Shown: positions 19,430-30,731 of the stretch, piece after piece | How positions within the stretch are numbered: the first letter of the stretch is position 1 | Layout: each line of letters starts with the position of its first letter | Origin: Diphasiastrum complanatum | Taxonomy: Eukaryota; Streptophyta; Lycopodiopsida; Lycopodiales; Lycopodiaceae | Direction: 5' to 3' | Length of the DNA: 64,000 nt | Assembly: GCA_029204225.1 (NCBI GenBank) | Contig: MU831886.1 | Coordinates: 34,456-98,455, forward strand | The notes under the pieces: generated by a model | Told to the model about the DNA's origin: nothing | Seen by the model: only the letters and a program-made list of their open reading frames with translations | The model's database searches: none | Translations under genes and position numbers: made by a program

Positions 19430-19730
19430 CATGTGTAGAGTATCAATAGCAATGGAATTTCTCAACTGGGGAGTTTAGGCCTTGCATGACTGCATGCACA
19501 AGAAGGTTTCGGGTCTATTTATTCCTTGGAAACTCACGCTACTCCATCATTGTTGTGGTGATTCATTGCCAGGTCCTGTCAGTCTACGCTTGCTTCCTAT
19601 TCCTTGGCTCGGGGGTGAAGCTTCTGGAGATTTGGTTTACTCCACAATGTGTTCTCTTGTGTTTTGTCTTGTAAGCAAGATCTTGAGGAGCTTTCCCTTA
19701 CAAGAGGTCTAGCAAGGCTTATGTCCCAAG
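19430..19730 (+). repeat. Gypsy LTR fragment with degraded primer site
   Basis: From TATCAATAGCAATGG to CTTACAAGAGG it aligns with the minus-strand LTR at 39688-40168. Shared blocks include CTTGGCTCGGGGGTGAAGCT and TTGTAAGCAAGATCTTGAGG. The following AGAGGTCTAGCAAGGCTTA corresponds to the primer site and start of the internal region. No internal coding part remains. Confidence 0.75.
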
Positions 19731-21312
19731 GAGTATGATTTTTAAATATTATACAAATAATAACTAAGCTCATTGTATCTTCTTTGCAACTACATCTAGA
19801 TATATAATATGAGATTGTTGGATGCACTACATCTAGATTTATACTTTTATTTTATAAATACAAACACATAATAAATGTTGTATTTTGATTGTTAAACTAC
19901 TTTTTTTCAATGTGATATATTTCTATACTGAATAACTCAACACACACGAGCGCATGATGGTGGGAAATGCCAGCATCAGTCACACATGATTCTACATGAT
20001 GAATGAATTAAAAACAAAAAATCTCCATCACATAAGAGAGCTTACAGAGGGGTTTGGCCAAGTCAAATCTTCTATCAAGTGCCTTGCATAATGGCCAAAA
20101 AATATATTTCAAAAAGTTAACAATCTATGGATCGAAAACTGTCACACACCAAAAAAAGCTCTCACATATGCAAAGTGTAAAAAAAATCAGATCCAAAACA
20201 TGCTTAATAGATCAATTGATCTTTGGCTAAACTTGAGTGCACATCTGGATTCATCAACTAGCTAGGGATCATTTATCTACCATGCTAGAACTTGAAAATA
20301 CATGCATATACTAAGATCCAATACGGTAGTCATGTCCCTGTCCATACAACAACAATAGTAGTACAACGTTCACACTTTCAGCAACTACAATCATTGATGC
20401 TGATTTTCTAGAAGAAAATGTGCTAGATGTATCTCATGTGCACAAAATCTGCTATTATGCCACTTTTTACTGATATACGAATATGGCTATGTTAAAGAGT
20501 AGCTATAAAATTCTATGGCAGGTTCAAATGTATCAAGTCGTCAAATGACAGTTATATCAGAAGAATTAGAGCCATTTTTAAGACTTTACTGTTTTTAATA
20601 AGTTTGTTAAATAGCAATACTTATAAGTGACTCTGATGGACAAAAATATCTATAGTTGTTAATGGCAATTGGTTGCCGTGTTGTAATTGATCAATGTATC
20701 TTATTTATATCATGATTAATAAAAGATGCCCAGGTACCTTTAAGGCACTGACTTAAGTTTCAAGGAAAGGTCCAAAGGCTAAGGATCCTGCAAACAACGA
20801 CAATCAAAGTTCAGTTCAAGACGAAGACAACAAACCAGCGAAATACGACAATTAATGATCGTGACAAATGATACCCTTTTGAAGATCAAGGATGTCCTTG
20901 CAAAATTAGGATCATGACCTTATCATACAGGTGAAACTGCTTAGAAGACATTCAAGTGCCTTGGACGAAAAGAATTGTCGAAGTTGACACAATGGGGAAG
21001 ATTGTAAGTCAACATGATTGATGACTTTCAAAATTATTTGGAGAGCCAAAACCATATTCAATGACATTTTTGCTTTATGAGATCTACTAATAGCCTTATT
21101 GAAGGTTAGTTTTGAAGAACTCACCCTTGTGAATGTCGTCGGAAGAGGATACACCAAGGACTACTGGTTAATTCAAAGCCAACAACTCATCAATCGACAT
21201 ATGTCAAATGGACTTGAAAATTGTTTTCAAAATGAGTAAATTCAAATTCTATGGAAGCGATTCAATGGAAAACAAGAATACAATGGTGTTTGGAACTCAG
21301 AGGTTAGTAACT

Positions 21313-21317
<5 letters not shown>
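19731..21317. other. AT-rich sequence, no gene recognised
   Basis: Both strands were read; no conserved domain, LTR boundary or RNA gene was recognised. Confidence 0.4.

Positions 21318-21360
<43 letters not shown>
21318..21360. repeat. (CT)n microsatellite
   Basis: About 21 uninterrupted CT units. Confidence 0.97.
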
Positions 21361-21362
<2 letters not shown>

Positions 21363-24194
21363 GAGGTACGGGAAAGGGAGAGGCATTCAGTGATGGATTC
21401 TGTAGAGAAGAAGGGAGTTGTTTTGTTTTCCGGGGTGAAGAGAGGACATTCCTTCACAACCTCTGAGAAATTGTTTTCATTCCTATATACTGTGTATTCC
21501 TATATACTGTGTAGGCGAGGCAGGAAGGAGAGCATTCTCATGTTCTGGAGGAGATTCGTTCCTGTTTTCTGAGATACGATGAGTGAAGAATGAAGACAAG
21601 CGCACTAGCAGTCTAAGATTATATCATCATGATGTGAATGAATACTATTGCTTATTAGTGATGAGTGGCTACACTTTCTTGAAAGATGTTATGGGCTGTA
21701 GCGACCTGGTCCAAGTTTTCAAGAAAGAATGGAAGCTTTCTTCATCAACTGAGGATTGAATGTAATGCTCTGTGGTCTGAGTGTCGCTTAATTCCGATTT
21801 ATCTATGTATCGCTGACTACTACCGTGAAGGAGTCCATCGTTGTTGTTTCCGCTGCTTGTTGCTGACGCTGCCTGTTGCTGAGCACGCTAACTGCTGTCC
21901 ACTTGTTGCTCTGAAGGTCCTGTTATTCTGCCTCACTGACATGTGAAGGCTATTTACTGAGAAATTTGTTATTGTTGTGAGATGCGACCCTGCTTTCCAA
22001 TTCAATACATTCTTAAAGGAATGTCAGTTCGTGGTCTGATCTTTGGTTCCAACTTTGCTTGAGCAACCTGAAAATGTGGTGTGTAGTGACTGTAATAAGA
22101 AATCTGAGAATCCGCTTGTAGTGACCATCAAATGAATGCATCTTGGAAAGCTCAACAAACAAACCTTCAGTTTGAGGCCGTGTCTGATGTTAGTTTGAGA
22201 ATCTTGTAGCGCGACTGTCCACAATAAGCTTGTTGTTGGTCGTTGGAGAGACCATTGCTACTGGGTCAATTATGTTTTGGAAGTCTGCTTTGAAACTTCA
22301 TTGTTGAGTGAAAGAAGGAATTGTGAACGATTTGAGTGCCCACTTTATGCAAAACTGAAATAAAATGAAGGGGCCTCCAAAAGTGAAGATATTAAAGAAC
22401 CAGTTACCTGCTGAAGAGGCCCTTAGCCTGTGGACAGTCCCTTGAAATTTAAGTCAGAGCATAAGGATCTGAAGTGAAATCATTTACCTTTTTACTTTTT
22501 ACTGTATTTTTTTATGGCTTAATCATCTCTTTAAGCATGTAGACCGGTTTCTGCTTATTATGAATAATAAGTATCCACTTTTATGAATCTGGAAAGAAAG
22601 GATTTATGTGCTCGTGTGGAATATATAACCCATAGTATCCAATACATGGTATGTTTTTAAAGTCTAATGAATTACAGATTTACTTTCTGCTGTAAAAATT
22701 CTAGAAAATATTGTAAAAATTATAGAAAATAAAGAACAATTAGATTCTATTTTTATAATGGAATATTATATAGGCTTACACATATACTTAGCATGATAAA
22801 TCAGCTATTGCTAATCCATTGAAAAACATGGAGAAGCTATTGCTCAAAGTGGTTGAAAAACACCATTAGAGCTATATATATTATATATCTCCAAAACCAC
22901 ATACATTATCATGACAAAACCATTGAAAAAGATGGTCCTGATTTCGTAATTAGATCATGGCAATTGCATACATGAATGAATTACAGTAAGTATAAATGCC
23001 AATGATTTCTTGTGAATGGGGTGCATCTTAAATATAAGTAAGGAAAGTATGAAATTTACTGATGTGTAATTGGAGATCATACTAAATATTTCAAAAAAAA
23101 ATTGAAAGATAATGGAAATGATTTCATACAATACACCAAATTGAACTCTAATTGTGATCTATCAACTTCTAAAGCAACATCATACGTATCTTAATTAGAT
23201 CATGATAAAATATTTGTATACAAAGTTTGCTTGATTGGAGAGAACACAAAAATTAGTAAATGAAAAATATTTATATCATTGAAAAGAATATTTGAGATGG
23301 ATTACTTATGAGGTGAATGGGTTTAAACTTATGTTACCTTTGAGTATAATCTATGGCAATATCCGAACTAGAAACCCAATGACTAGCTTCATAATCATAC
23401 CAAAACCCCGCTATAGTGTTATGAACACTATTAAGCAACACACCAAATGTACCACATGTTTTATGGCGACCACAATGGGATTTAGATCTATGAAAGCCAG
23501 ATACTCTAGTGGTATCATAGTTCATACTGCCATAGAGGATTTAGAAGTGTTATCAATGCTCCTAATGTGAAAGAAATTGGACAAATACGAAAGGGAAACA
23601 TACATCTTGATGAAAAAGAAGAAGAAAAAAAAATTGAATATTCCACATGGAATTGACCTCGTGAAATCCTTTATGTGTTTTGATTTTGAATGGACAATCA
23701 TTATTTAATGATTGTATAGATGAAAAATGAATGATTGTAACTTTTGATCATGATGGTATTGTGTGATAAAAATTGTTGTTTGGACTTGGTGATATTTGTC
23801 AGATGTGTGAGCAAGATTGAATGTTTTCATGATTGAGTAGTACAACAGTTTCAAGATTTGTAGAAGAAGTAAGGTATAGTGTTGGACAGAGAGGTGTAGG
23901 TGTGAAGCCTAGCCCCACCATCCTAGCCTAGTGGGTGCCATCTTGAAGTAGACAAGGAAAGTCACTCAAGAGGACCATATCGAAATTGCATGTCTTGAAT
24001 GAGTGTTATTCATACTTGATAAACAAAAAGAAAAAAAAAAATTGTGAAAAAGAAGAAGAAGAAAACACTTAGAAATGAAAGATGAAGAGAACTAGCTAAA
24101 GAAGCTATAAGTATTACAGACTAAGTAAGTCCAATTCAAAATTGAAATCAATCATTATCACCAAAGCTATAATTGGAAAAAAAAAATCATTTCT
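21361..24194. other. No gene recognised; AT-rich with A-runs in the right half
   Basis: The left part (to about 22450) has a more balanced composition and short ORFs without recognisable domains. It includes a direct 17-bp repeat of ATTCCTATATACTGTGT near 21480-21513. The right part is AT-rich; a 92-residue frame at 23292-23570 has no family I recognise. Poly-A and GAA-rich runs occur at about 23610-23635 and 24010-24070. Confidence 0.4.
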
Positions 24195-24695
24195 ATGATC
24201 ATTTCACAACAATCCAATAGAACATATAAAATAAAACAACAAAAAAAAAAAACAATGTCAATGTATGAAAAAAATGCCAATCTACCCAGTTTTAATGGAA
24301 ATGAAGATGAAGATGCAGATCTACATATTCAAAGGTTCATAAATGTGTATAGACAAAATTACAAAGAAGAAGATGATGATATGTTTAGATTATTTCTAGT
24401 ACATTGGATAATCTTGCTCTTGAGGTATTCTGTATTGAATCAAAAGAAAATTTGCAATTGGACAAAACTTAAAACAAGCTTCTTAAATAGGTTTAGAAGA
24501 TGGAATTACTCTTCTGATGTCATCAAATTACTAAGTGAAATTAAATTGAAACAAAATGAACCTATCAAAAGCTTTGTTGATAGAATCAATTGTTTGGCTA
24601 AAAGATTAAGTGAAAGACCAGGAGAAGAGTTTTTCTTATCTTGGTTTATATCAGGTTTGCCTGATGACATGACATATAGTATTCTCTCCAATTGA
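24195..24695 (+). pseudogene. gag: Gypsy-type gag fragment
   Basis: A 166-residue frame with LPSFNGNEDEDADLHIQRF, then NWTKLKTSFLNRF, KLLSEIKLKQNEPIKSFVDR and GEEFFLSWFISGLPDDMTY. This is the Retrotrans_gag pattern of Ty3/gypsy elements (FNG, W-L-F-F, KQ-E-I-F-R, F-GLP). No zinc knuckle or gypsy pol follows. Directly after GLPDDMTYSIL, copia sequence of the same orientation begins at about 24691. Confidence 0.8.
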
Positions 24696-25200
24696 TCTTG
24701 ACTATCCTTCTGACAAAGTCGATCTCCCTGTCTACCATAGCTGCATCCTTGGAAAGCATACTAGGATTCCTTTTATATCGAGTCATAGGCATGCAACAAA
24801 AGGTCTGTTAGATAATGTTCATTTCAGATATATGTTGACCTATGCAAACTCCATCATTGTTAGATGCAAAGTATTTCATTACTTTTATTGACGACTTTTC
24901 TAGAAGAACAGTTGTTTACTTCAGTAAGCAAAAATCAGAGGCTTTCATCAAGTTTAGACAATTCAAAGAGCATGCAAAAAATCAAACTGGCAAATTAATC
25001 AAAGCACTGAGGTCTGACAACGGGGGAGAATACATCCCCGCCGAATTCAAGGAGTACTAACTTAACAATGGTATTGAGCAACACATTACCTCCTAGTTGC
25101 CTCAGTCAAATGGTCTTGCTGAGAGAAAGAATAGAACCTTAGTTGAATTGGCAAAGTGCATGTTATCACATGTGTCACTTTCAAAGTCCTTCTGGGCTTT
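24691..25200 (+). pseudogene. pol: Copia integrase fragment
   Basis: Readable segments: DLDYPSDKVDLPVYHSCIL (zinc-binding end), DAKYFITFIDDFSRRTVVYF, LIKALRSDNGGEYIPAEFK with a catalytic Asp, and SNGLAERKNRTLVELAKCML with the catalytic Glu. It is 5' truncated against the gypsy gag and breaks off after SKSFWA at 25200, where a reversed LTR fragment begins. It is the same family as the integrase at 28320-29400. Confidence 0.85.
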
Positions 25201-25555
25201 GCGAAAAATCCGACAGTGTCCTTAAATCTCCCCACACTATGCCAGAGTCATTTCCTTAACATTTGAGTCACTTTGAAAAATGCGAAAAATGCGACTCTGC
25301 ATATTCACTCGCAAATCCTAACAGGCGACAGTGTCGCTAAAATACGAAAAATGTGACATTGTAATTTCACTCTTAATTCTTGACAGACGAAAAATGCGAC
25401 ATTGTTGTCAAACTTTGTGTATTTTTGCAGACTGTGTAAAAACGCTTGTAATTCTGCAGACTGTATAAAAACACGAAAAAATTTGCAGAACTGGATAAAC
25501 AATGGATGAGGATTAAAACCGATTAGTCGATTAGTAGAAGGAGAATAATCCAACA
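25201..25555 (-). repeat. Copia LTR 5' end fragment, reversed
   Basis: The minus strand begins TGTTGGATTATTCTCC at 25555 and matches the start of the LTR at 48197-49093. Only about 355 bp remain. It separates two pieces of a plus-strand copia: integrase to 25200, RT from 25556. It carries four copies of a CGAAAAATGCGAC-like motif. Confidence 0.7.
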
Positions 25556-25733
25556 CGATCTAGGCGAAGCTCATTTCTGCCTTGGTATTCAAATCCACAG
25601 AGACAGAAATCAAAAGTTAATTTACATTACTCAACAGAGGTACATCTACAAAATATTAGTCAAATATAATCTGGTTAATTGCAAGTTAGCTCTCTCACCA
25701 AAAACCATGTCTCAAATTGTCAAAGGAACAATG
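25556..25733 (+). pseudogene. pol: Copia RT C-terminal fragment
   Basis: In frame it reads DLGEAHFCLGIQIHRDRN, QKLIYITQQRYIYKILVKY and NLVNCKLALSPKTMSQ, the segment after the YVDD block of copia RT. It ends where the LTR of the next copia element starts at 25734, so that element probably inserted here. Confidence 0.8.
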
Positions 25734-26962
25734 TGTTGGATTTATCTCCTTTACTCTACTAAATCCTGTGTTAATTTGCCTCCATTCATGCTGCTACATT
25801 TTTACTCATGTTGTCGCACAATCTGTATATTTACATGTAAAATAAGACAAACGAATAAAATGCGACTGTCTGCATAAATACAAGTAAATTTCCACAGGCG
25901 AAAAAGGCGAAAAATATGACACTGGGTTTTTACATGTGATTTGTGACAAGCGAAAAAGACGACACTGCCTACAAATGCAATAGGTGCCCTTATAGAAAAG
26001 CGAAGGCACCTTGTAAACCAAATCTTAAGGCATTTGTCAGAGTGTCACATTTTTTGCATCTTCACCAATGTTCATTTCAGCGAAGGCTGACGTCGCGGCC
26101 TTCTCATGCTCATCCCATGCAACTGTGCAAACAAATTTGACAAGGACAATAGCCACCCATGATCTCCCACAGACAACACATCCACTTTGTATTTTCTTCA
26201 TCTGCACACTTGTAAAATTATGTATATATATTGAATACCATCTGCGTATTCACAAAATACTTAGATGAGAAACAAGCAACAGACATAATAGCATCAAAAG
26301 CTTATCAGAGATAGACGAAGTAGATGCTTTCATGCATCGATTCTTTGTATTGTCAATAATAGGTTTATTCATTTTACAGATTAGATTAGCTTTGTGAAGC
26401 ATGCAGTTTCGTCCGCTATTGTCTTGTGCTCGCCTGCATTATTGACCTGTATATTTCGCTATACTTAGTCTGATTACAACTCTCTTTGTTCTGTGTTCAG
26501 ATTTGTGTCAATATTGTTATGCTTTTCTACATTCTGTTTGACTCTTATTGCTTAATCTGGTAGTTTTTTCTTAGCGAATTATTATTAGTCTAGCTATTCG
26601 TGACTAATATTAAGTCTTGCCTTTCGCGACTAATTCGTGACTGATTATCAGTCGAGCTCAGTCTAGCTCTTTGTGAATTATTCGCGACTAATAAAGTTGT
26701 CTAGCTGTTTGTGACAAATTATCTTTCTGATGTTTTGTTGCTTAATGTTTGGCTATGTAATCAGATCGAACGTGATTTCTATCACTAATGTTTTGTTTGA
26801 GTCTGATAGGCATAGTCATGCTTAGGGAAAGAGTGAGATAGCTCATTCCGCTGTGCACGAACACTTTCCGTTCAAGTTTGTTTCTTTTCGAGTTTCGAGT
26901 TTGCTTCTTTTCGTGTTCGTTTATTTTTTAGCTATTTTCGTTTCTCACATCCCTCTTTCCCA
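25734..26962 (+). repeat. 5' LTR of copia 2
   Basis: From TGTTGGATTTATC to CCCA, four bases before the primer site; about 1.23 kb. It contains two sets of iterated short motifs, a CGAAAAA-GCGAC type at 25852-25970 and GTCTAGCTNTTYGTGA at 26588-26715. The right half is homologous to 50240-50762. Confidence 0.75.
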
Positions 26963-26965
26963 ATA

Positions 26966-26978
26966 TGGTATCAGAGCC
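26966..26978 (+). promoter_or_regulatory. Primer-binding site (initiator Met tRNA)
   Basis: TGGTATCAGAGCC, the standard copia primer-binding site complementary to the 3' end of initiator methionine tRNA. Confidence 0.9.
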
Positions 26979-27120
26979 ATTTTCTGTAGCCTGATAGGCT
27001 TCCACAGTAACAAGACTCTACTAGCCGATAGAGTAATTGTCTTCTTGTTCTGTAATTTTGCACTAGATTTTCATACTAAGTCACTGATAGTTATTCCTAT
27101 CACCTAGACTAATCTTCCAC

Positions 27121-27890
27121 ATGGATTCCCAAGAGAAATCTAGTCCTATCATGGACAAGCTTGATGGAGAGATGAAAACAGTGCTAATGGCTAAAGAATT
27201 GTATGACGTTGTTACAGGTGCAGAAGAGAAACCCGAAGCAGACGACCCAGCAATTGCTAGATGGAAGCTGAAGGATGGTAAAGCTTTCACGTTGATCATC
27301 CTCAACATCTCGGATACTCAGATCGGCCATGTATCCGAGGCCCAGACATCCAAAGAAGTCTGGGACATTTTGAACACATTATACAAAGTGGAGATATAGC
27401 TTCCAAGCTACATCTCAGGAAGAAATTTTACTCTCTCAAAATGGCGAATGTTGATTCCCTGTAGAATCACATCAATCAACTCAAGAACCTGTTGACCAAT
27501 ATCGGATCTATCATAGATGATCAAGACGCAGTGATGCAATTGCTTACAAGCTTGCCAAGCTCATATGACAGCTGAGTGATGATCATTACGACACATCCAG
27601 AACTGACTCTTTCGAGAGTCATCACAATGTTGTTGCAGAAAGACACGTGGAGGAACGAAGCCTCAAGTTCCTCTGCTGATTCTCATGCCTTGCACACCAA
27701 CAAGAGCACGACTAAGCAGAAGAAGAAAGGCCCAAAGCAATCAAAGCAAGACCAAAAACCAGAGTAGCACAAGGAATAGTCGAATCCACAGACGAAGAAG
27801 AAGCTGTTCTGTAGATACTGCAAGCAAAACAACCACGAAATTCAAGACTGCCCAATATTACAAGCTAAAAACAACATCAAGGGGCAGTTG
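27121..27890 (+). pseudogene. gag: Copia 2 gag
   Basis: The ATG at 27121 opens MDSQEKSSPIMDKLDGEMK. The usual N-Y-W segment between KLDG and MKTVL is missing. LYDVVTGAEEKPEADD and AFTLIILNISDTQIGHV follow, with a stop at 27397. The rest is read across frameshifts and ends in a knuckle LFCRYCKQNNHEIQDCP (C-x2-C-x4-H-x4-C) at about 27803-27850. The same start (MDSQSK) occurs at 50998. Confidence 0.82.
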
Positions 27891-28154
27891 AATCAAGTGG
27901 CAAATGCAGCTGCAGAAGCTCCACAGCCCATTCAAGAAGCGGATCATGATGCCTTCATGACCAGCCATCAAGGAGCATCCGGCGACAGTTTTTGGTTTCT
28001 AGATTCTAGTATCACTCAGCATATGACCAGTCTCATTGGCTATTTTGAGTCCTATACACCATATAGTACCAACAAATATGTTCACTTTGGCGACAATAGC
28101 ACACAAGTTATTAAAGGTGAAGGTACTGTAAGATTAAGCTTTGCAAATGAGTAG
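27888..28154 (+). pseudogene. pol: Copia 2 protease, active site altered
   Basis: An 88-residue frame reads SFWFLDSSITQHMTSLIGYF where WxxDSGAxxHMT is expected, so the active-site Gly is replaced by Ser. VHFGDNSTQVIKGEGTVRL follows, the usual next block. A stop at 28152 precedes the KVQYVPNLSTNVLSISK block, which is still readable. Confidence 0.8.
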
Positions 28155-28319
28155 TCTAAGCTACTTTCTAAAGTCCAATATGTACCCAACTTATCTACGA
28201 ATGTGCTCTCAATAAGCAAAATCACAGATCTAGGACATAGAGTAGAATTCGAATGTGATTAGTGCAAAGTAGTTGATAGGATAGGCAAGATCCTAGCATT
28301 CAAAAAGAGGCATGGATAT

Positions 28320-29403
28320 TTGTATAGATTAAGTCATTGTTTTTTTGCCTCTAGTCAGGCGCTCAGTACTTCTATTCAAGCAAATAAAAGTTTACTTTGG
28401 CATTATAGACTTGGTCACTTGAATCATGCTACTGTACAACAAATGTCTCGACATTCTATTGTTCTTGATCTAGACTATCCTAGAGATAAAGTTGAGTTAC
28501 CTGTCTGTCAAGACTATCTAGTTGGTATACAGACTAGGAAACCATTTAGATCAAGCCATCAACATATTGTTAGAGGATTGTTATACATTGTACATTCAGA
28601 CATTTGTGGCCCGATGAAAAATCTTTCACTGAAGGATGCAAAGTATTTTATAGCTTTTATTGATGAATTTTTCAGAAGGACTATGGTGTACTTTATAAAG
28701 AAGAAATCAGAAGCTTTCAATTGCATCAGAATCTTCAAGGGGCGTGCAAAAAAGGAGATTGGAAGGATGATCAAGGCCCTAAGGTCAGACAATGGTGGAG
28801 AATACATCTCTACCAAGTTTAAGGAGTACTGCTAGAGCCAAGGCATTGAGTAGCAATTCATCACTCCTTACAATCCTCAATCTAATGGCTTAGCCGAGAG
28901 GAAGAACCATACCCTGGTTGAATCAGCTAAATGTATGCTAGCACATGCACTTCTGAGCCAAAGTTGTCTTCGTTGCAGCTTATGTTCATAATAGATGTTC
29001 AACCAAGGCCCTCTCAGGAAAGACACCCCATGAGGTGTGGACAGGCTCTAAGCCTTCTATGAAAAACCTAAGAGTGTTCGGATGTGTTGCCTACGTGCAG
29101 ATCCCGAAAGACACGAGGAAGAAATTGGACTTCCAAGGTCTCAAGACCATTCAAATTGGATATACTTCATCTGATAACACATACAAGCTGTAAGATCTCG
29201 ATACCCAGCAAATCTTGTACAACTGGGATACAGTCTTTATCGAGGATCAGTTCGTAGACATCAAAGGAAAAGATATTGTTCCGGGAGAACCTTCATCACC
29301 TACTATTGACACGACAATCAGAGCTTCGGGCTCAGGCATGTCAATTGTCAACCCACTATTTGACAGCAAATCAGACGTAGACATTGCTGCTACCCAACAA
29401 TAG
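28320..29403 (+). pseudogene. pol: Copia 2 integrase and linker
   Basis: The first frame, 28320-28835, holds LLWHYRLGHLNHATVQQ (zinc-binding), LYIVHSDICGPM (first Asp), YFIAFIDEFFRRT and ALRSDNGGEYISTKF (second Asp). A stop follows FKEYC. SNGLAERKNHTLVESAK (Glu) and, after a frameshift, KTPHEVWTGSKPSMKNLRVF and CVAYVQIPKDTRKKLDFQG follow. The triad is intact but the frame is broken at least twice. The linker runs to the nested insertion. Confidence 0.85.
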
Positions 29404-29472
29404 GTCCCAGGAGTGGTTCATCAATCGATTCCTCCCAAAAGATCAAGCTGAGTGCGCACACAGCCCACAAGG

Positions 29473-30717
29473 TGTAGCGCAGGCATCCCAAAGGGAGCCG
29501 GGAACCACGACTTAGCTTCCCAGCCTTCAACTCTTGCCATCCAAACCCACTTGACATACAAGCAGCCAACTCGCCAACAACGATCAGACTTAACCAACAT
29601 GAAGTTCCGAAAACCAACATTGAGATCCAACCTGGCGCCATGCCAGATCGGGGGTCCCGATGTGGGTGACTTCCCTCCAAGCAAGCCGCCCGACATACAT
29701 CAAACTTAACCAACTCGAAGCTTCGTTACAAACGAGTAACATCCATTCCAAGCAAGCGGTCTGACTTACATCAGACTTAACCAACTGAAAGCTTCGTCAC
29801 GAGCGCTGGAAGCCAACCTGGCGCCACGCCAGACTGGACAGCCATAAACAGGTAACATCCACCCAAGCAAGCCATCCAACTCAGCCGACAGGTTAGAGCC
29901 CGTTCCCCAAGAGCTTAACCCATTCACGTTCATGCAAGGAACACTCAGAACCACAAGCCGCGACAGATATGGAAACAACCAGTTCCTGGACCAAATGGTC
30001 CCGACAGTATACCGCTGGCGCCACGGACCGAATGGTCCCGACGGCATACCGCTGGCGTCCCGGGATACGACCCTCAGCTATGTGCCAAATTAAAAATTTG
30101 GAAAGCGGCCTTACAACTGGCGCTTTTACCGAACACTGAAACCCAGAAGGTAATCAGAGTCAGTTTGAGGAAAATCCCACTTTATTGATAAATCTGAGAA
30201 GGTTACATTTCAAGTGTGTGACCGACCCTAGTCTCCGGGGCGCTAGCATGCCAAGGCGAGAGCCATGACAACATTCCAGCAAGGGAGGCTGAGACTTGGT
30301 TGGAGCTCGCCCTGAGTCGCAACCCGCACTCCCCTATAGTATTGGTGTGATTCGGCACCCCCCCTCATACCAAGCACTCTACCCAAGCTGGTAAAGCACG
30401 TTTTTCTCTCTCTAGGATTTTCTCTTTCTAGAAAGTCATTTTCTCTCTCTAGATTTTATTGATCCCCAGGCTTCCTTTAATCATGCCTAGATCGTGTGAG
30501 GTGATTGCACATCGATCTGAGCTCTCTGGACTTCGCTAGAACCGATCAAAGATTTTCAGCCATAGGAACTTGGCACCGGCTGGATTCTGGTCACAGTGGC
30601 GCCGGGAGCGGCGCCGGCGCCGTTGGCGCCGGGAGCAGCAGGGGCGCTGCTGGCGCCGGGGACATAGCTGGCGCCGATGGCGCCGCAAGTAAAGCTTGTA
30701 AAGGTAGCTTTACAACA
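29473..30717 (-). repeat. LTR (downstream copy on the minus strand) of the non-coding element
   Basis: 1245 bp, TG...CA. It contains a dense GGCGCC cluster at about 30597-30685, which on the minus strand lies near the LTR start (U3). It also has a CTCTCTCTAG-rich stretch at about 30403-30460. Open frames here are long only because of GC-rich composition and match no protein family. Confidence 0.92.
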
Positions 30718-30731
30718 TCCACCCCACCTTT
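30718..30731 (-). promoter_or_regulatory. Polypurine tract of the non-coding element
   Basis: The minus strand reads AAAGGTGGGGTGGA directly before the LTR start TGTTGTAAA. Confidence 0.75.

Noticed and set aside
23292..23570. 92-residue frame considered as a CACTA or hAT transposase piece
   Set aside because: The resemblance to transposase tails was too weak and no terminal repeats were found.
25201..25970. Repeated motifs considered as a CRISPR-like array
   Set aside because: Repeats are short, imperfect and irregularly spaced, lie in plant LTRs, and no cas gene is near.
29390..30047. Several GC-rich minus-strand open frames, repeated at 33124-33883
   Set aside because: They lie inside the LTRs, occur in several frames at once and match no protein family.
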